Part shown: positions 60,878-64,000 of the stretch, piece by piece
Layout of the letters: each line of letters begins with the position of its first letter
Position numbering within the stretch: the stretch's first letter is position 1
Assembly: GCA_033961575.1 (NCBI GenBank)
Contig: CM066732.1
Span: 56,490,001-56,554,000 of the forward strand
Source of the DNA: Aselliscus stoliczkanus
Taxonomy: Eukaryota > Chordata > Mammalia > Chiroptera > Hipposideridae
Reading direction: 5' to 3'
Length of the DNA stretch: 64,000 nucleotides
Notes under the pieces: model-generated
Told to the model about the DNA's origin: nothing
The model's input: only the letters and a program-made list of their open reading frames with translations
Databases searched by the model: none
Program-made: the position numbers and the translations under genes

Positions 60878-61071
60878 CTGTCCCTGCCCCGAGCTCTCGC
60901 TTCCACATGCTGTCCCACTTGATGCCCAGCTCCTGGCCGTACTCGTCCCCGTACCAGACCAGCATCTCACAGCCCGGCCTGACGACCTGGCAGGTTCGGT
61001 AGAAAACCTGCCCGTGATACTGATAGGCCACCAGGTTCTGCTCTTCATCATCCCGGGCACAGTTCACATAC
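60878..61071 (-). pseudogene. PRDM9-like copy 2, SET C-terminal exon (open)
   Basis: Acceptor ATCCCAG, then [40 protein letters not shown] and [18 protein letters not shown] before donor GTGGGC. The exon itself is undamaged, including the [12 protein letters not shown] segment with the conserved SET tyrosines. Copy 1 has no equivalent. Confidence 0.93.
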
Positions 61072-61220
61072 CTGGGATTGAGACAGGCGAAAGGAAGGAA
61101 AACCACAGACGATAAGTTCCCGGTATGTGTGGGATCCACACCCCACTCCCTGATGCTGAAAGCCATCAGGCTCTGACATTGCCACTGCCCCCTGCACTCC
61201 TGGGGGACCTTCTGTTTTTA

Positions 61221-61392
61221 TGTATTTTTTTTCTTCTCTTTTTTTTTTTTTTTTTTTTAAGCTGAGCCATCCTGCCACCTGTTGGCAGCTCAACAGCAAC
61301 TCAGCTTGGGCTGGCCTCGAACAGCTGTTGCTCAGAGCTCAGCTCGCACTCTTGAGCGAGCTCTTAACCAACTGAGCCACTCGGCTGGCCCC
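61221..61392 (-). mobile_element. Short tRNA-derived SINE in a copy 2 intron
   Basis: Same subfamily as the array SINEs (CTCAACAGCAACTCAGCTTG), with GGGGACCTTCTGTT on both sides as target-site duplication. Confidence 0.92.
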
Positions 61393-62216
61393 GGGGACCT
61401 TCTGTTCTTATCTAAGCCCCTCTCACAATGTCCTGTGGACTCCTGTGTCCAGGTGTTGCCTAGAAAGCTTCCCCTGCCCTTGGGGGTCTCTGTCACAGCA
61501 CAGGAAGACAGGACAATAAAGCTCATTCACATTCTGTGCCCCATGATGAAAGAGAGCCCCTCTAGGAAAGGGGCTGGGTCGTGAGGCCAAGGGGCCCATG
61601 GCCATTCTGTGACTCGTTCGTGCTCTGCAGTCTTCAGGACCCAGATCTGCTTAGAACCGGAGCTAAGGTGCTTTGATTCCTCACAGGTCAAAGAAAGGTC
61701 CCTTGTTTCAGGCTATCCTGGCCCTGTGAACTTCTCAGAAATAGAAAAATTATATCTAAATGTTTCTAAAATCAATTGTTTCATGTCTGGCTGCAGTAAG
61801 TCAGCTATGAGAACCAAGATTGTGTGATCTGTGCAAGTAACGAATCCCACTGTCTAAATAAGTGTGCGTCATACTCTGGTTTCTCTTCAGATCGCATAAA
61901 TCTTTCGCCTTTTTAAAATAAGTGTTCATTAAGTAAATTAAAGTGTGAATCCAGTTCCCCAAGGACTCTAAGCTCCTCAAGGCTTTTTTCAGGGCCCAAA
62001 GTTTGTCTAGCCTAGAGGTGCACATTTTGAGGGCCTGTGCTATATTTTATCTCTTTTTTTCCTAATGTCTCTTGGTATGAAAGAGCACTGTGTGGAGAAA
62101 AAAAAAGGAACAGGGGTTTGAGGGGGACCATTGAGGGAGGCCTGAGGAGAAGGGGCGGACTAGGGACTTGTGGTCGATGATGTCCTGTCTGGAACCCAGA
62201 GACAGACCGGCCTTAC

Positions 62217-62284
62217 CTCATCCAGTTGGACTGGGATTCGTCCTTTCCATCCACATATTCATAGCGGTTTCTCCCTTTGGTGAT
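62217..62284 (-). pseudogene. PRDM9-like copy 2, middle SET exon
   Basis: 68 bp: [20 protein letters not shown] then WM and a split Arg; donor GTAAGG. Open. Confidence 0.92.
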
Positions 62285-62661
62285 CTGAGGTTCAAGAAAA
62301 GAAGTTAAGACTTTGTTTTGGTGGGGAGGTAACAGAAGAACTGTCCTACTCTACTGTCAGCCGGGCGCTTTCAGCCTGCATAGATCCCACTCCCAGCTGT
62401 GACCACATGACGTGCCTCTCGCTCACCATCTACATGCCTGAGTCTATCTGTCCACTGAGCAGGAGCCCCGCACAGAGGAGGCCCTTTGCTGTGTCTGCAC
62501 CACTTTGCTCTCACTCACCCTCCGGTCTTCCAACAGGGGCGCCATGTTCACACAAAGCGCACTCAGCACACAGAGCTAACCATATTGTCCCCATGCACGC
62601 TCCAGCATGTAGGTGGGGCCTCCAACTCACAGGGGACAGGGGACAGGTAGCTGCTTCTCAC

Positions 62662-62932
62662 CAGCCAGGAGTATCCGCTGTTGGCCGCCTCTTCCTATTC
62701 TGTGATATGGCCCTCGTAAGGGCCAAAGTGCAGACCCAGCGGCAAATCGGACGCCTCGTTCCACACTCCGAGCCCGGCCTCAGGGATTCCCGACTGTCTG
62801 ATTCTCAGCCCAGGGGGCAGAGTGAGGGCTGCGCGGTTGGGGTCCCCTTGTCCACCGCACTGTCCTTTACAAATGTAGGGTGCCCATGAGTAGCACAGCT
62901 GTCAATGAAGAAGTCCTGACACTTCTCACAAT
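62662..62932 (-). pseudogene. PRDM9-like copy 2, zinc knuckle/SET exon with frameshift and stop
   Basis: 271 bp against 272 bp in copy 1. [16 protein letters not shown] keeps all knuckle ligands visible in the family; the frame breaks at VDKG, and in the original frame GAA TAG GAA follows GHI near the 3' end. Confidence 0.92.
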
Positions 62933-63119
62933 CTGGAGGTGAGAGTAACAGGAGTAGGGAAGGTGTGGTGCGTGTTCCTGGACGTAGAGAGCTTAGAGAC
63001 AGCCTGGGCTGTCAATCCTGTACTCCAAGCCACGAGAGGAAGGAATGAATTGGGGACCACATGACCATCCGAAACTATTGTACCAAGATGTAACAGCCTT
63101 GTTTGTGAGAGTCACTTAC

Positions 63120-63221
63120 ACAGGTAGTCATCATCCTGGGGCTCGCTGACCTCTTGGTACGTGCGGCCCCTTCTTTCCCGCAGGCTGTACACCTTCACTT
63201 CAGTCTCCTTTCTCCTGAGTC
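63120..63221 (-). pseudogene. PRDM9-like copy 2, exon before the zinc knuckle
   Basis: 102 bp and open, differing from copy 1 by few bases (RRGRTYQEV against RRGCTYQEV). Confidence 0.92.
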
Positions 63222-63852
63222 CTAAGTGGGAGAAGAGTAGGTGAGCGAGGTGGGCTCTGGGGTGCTAGTCCCTGTTTTGCCAGAAAACATGAAATCTGCT
63301 ATTAAATTGTCACCTGTCGTTCCGAGTACTCTGTTTTTCCTTCCTTAACTGTTGGTTCAGAGAGACTCAGACTCCATACTGACTATAGGTGGCTGGTTCA
63401 ATTTTAGTTTCTAGCTCTTCCCTTTGTCAGGTTTAACTTCCCAGCCTTTCAATTTACAAAATGGTTCATTCACATATCTACTCATTCAGAAAATATTTTT
63501 GAGGGCACATTATGTGTTACGCATTGAGCAAAGACCTGGGTATACAACACCAAGAAAATATGGTCCCTATTATCACAGATGGATTCATTGAACAACTTGG
63601 ATGTGTCCATTCTTTTAAATGTAATTTGATGCTTGCAAACAATATATGAGCTAGGTATCCTTATCTTCACTTTACAGATTAGCATTCAGGAGCCCAGAGA
63701 ATGTATAAGATTTGCCCACAGCCCCAGGGCTAACCTCAGGTCTCAGCTTGTCCAGCTTAAACCCAGGCTTACCCAAAGTCCACCCCACATACCTCAGCCA
63801 TGCTTACCAAGCTTTCCAGAGAAACGAAAATCCCCAAATTATTTTCTCTTAC

Positions 63853-64000
63853 CCAATTTTCGTCTAGAATGCTGTGCAGAGGTACTTGCTTCTCCAGGAG
63901 GGGATGCTGGTTTCTAAGCCTGCTCTGAGCCACTTTCCTTTGGCAAATCTGCTGTTCCTGACAATTCCTTCAAACTAGGCTCTTTCCTTGATGGTGCCCT
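63853..64000 (-). pseudogene. PRDM9-like copy 2, SSXRD-region exon with nonsense codon
   Basis: LKELSGTADLPKESGSEQA, then TAG, then [20 protein letters not shown]. The upper boundary is beyond or at the window edge. Confidence 0.85.

Overview
The window is nuclear DNA from a placental mammal. Genes are split into GT-AG exons, CpG-rich promoters are present, and introns carry L1, L2, MIR and DNA-transposon relics. There are also at least 16 copies of tRNA-derived SINEs in three architectures: a tRNA-like monomer of about 100 bp, a form of about 145 bp, and composite forms of about 430-500 bp. Such multi-unit tRNA SINEs remind me of colugo and rhinolophoid-bat repeats, but I do not assign a species. 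Gene order matches the subtelomeric DBNDD1-GAS8-URAH-PRDM7/PRDM9 neighbourhood of human 16q24.3.

Layout: DBNDD1 (minus; three of its coding exons, the last lies off the left edge) occupies 0.8-9.0 kb, with its CpG-island promoter at 8.45-9.5 kb. GAS8/DRC4 (plus; all 11 coding exons, 478 codons, apparently intact) occupies 11.8-26.6 kb, with an RFX-type X-box in its promoter. URAH (minus; three coding exons, 118 codons, intact to the YRGS C-terminus) lies at 27.0-29.1 kb and converges on GAS8. A PRDM9/PRDM7-like gene on the minus strand follows at 31.3-36.1 kb. From 37 to 52.9 kb I see no gene, only old repeats and some duplicated blocks. At 52.97 kb a second, diverged copy of the URAH-PRDM9 module begins, in the same orientation, and runs off the right edge.

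The duplicated module is the main interest. The second URAH has lost its ATG, its GC-box region, its poly(A) signal and (by a 7-bp deletion) the YRGS tetrapeptide. Both PRDM9-like copies are broken, in different ways. Copy 1 has a nonsense codon, lacks the exon with the C-terminal half of the PR/SET domain (a transposon cluster sits in its place), and its finger array has collapsed to one canonical finger. Copy 2 keeps that SET exon but has frameshifts and nonsense codons. Its finger array has grown to about 26 units, carries a 2-bp linker deletion copied into many units, and contains three copies of a SINE at the same place in the unit. The SINE seems to have become part of a higher-order repeat of about 585 bp.

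Functionally, DBNDD1 and GAS8 are unrelated neighbours. GAS8 is a structural subunit of the nexin-dynein regulatory complex of motile cilia. URAH acts after uricase in purine breakdown. PRDM9 places meiotic recombination hotspots in most mammals. Whether this species has an intact PRDM9 elsewhere cannot be judged from this window.
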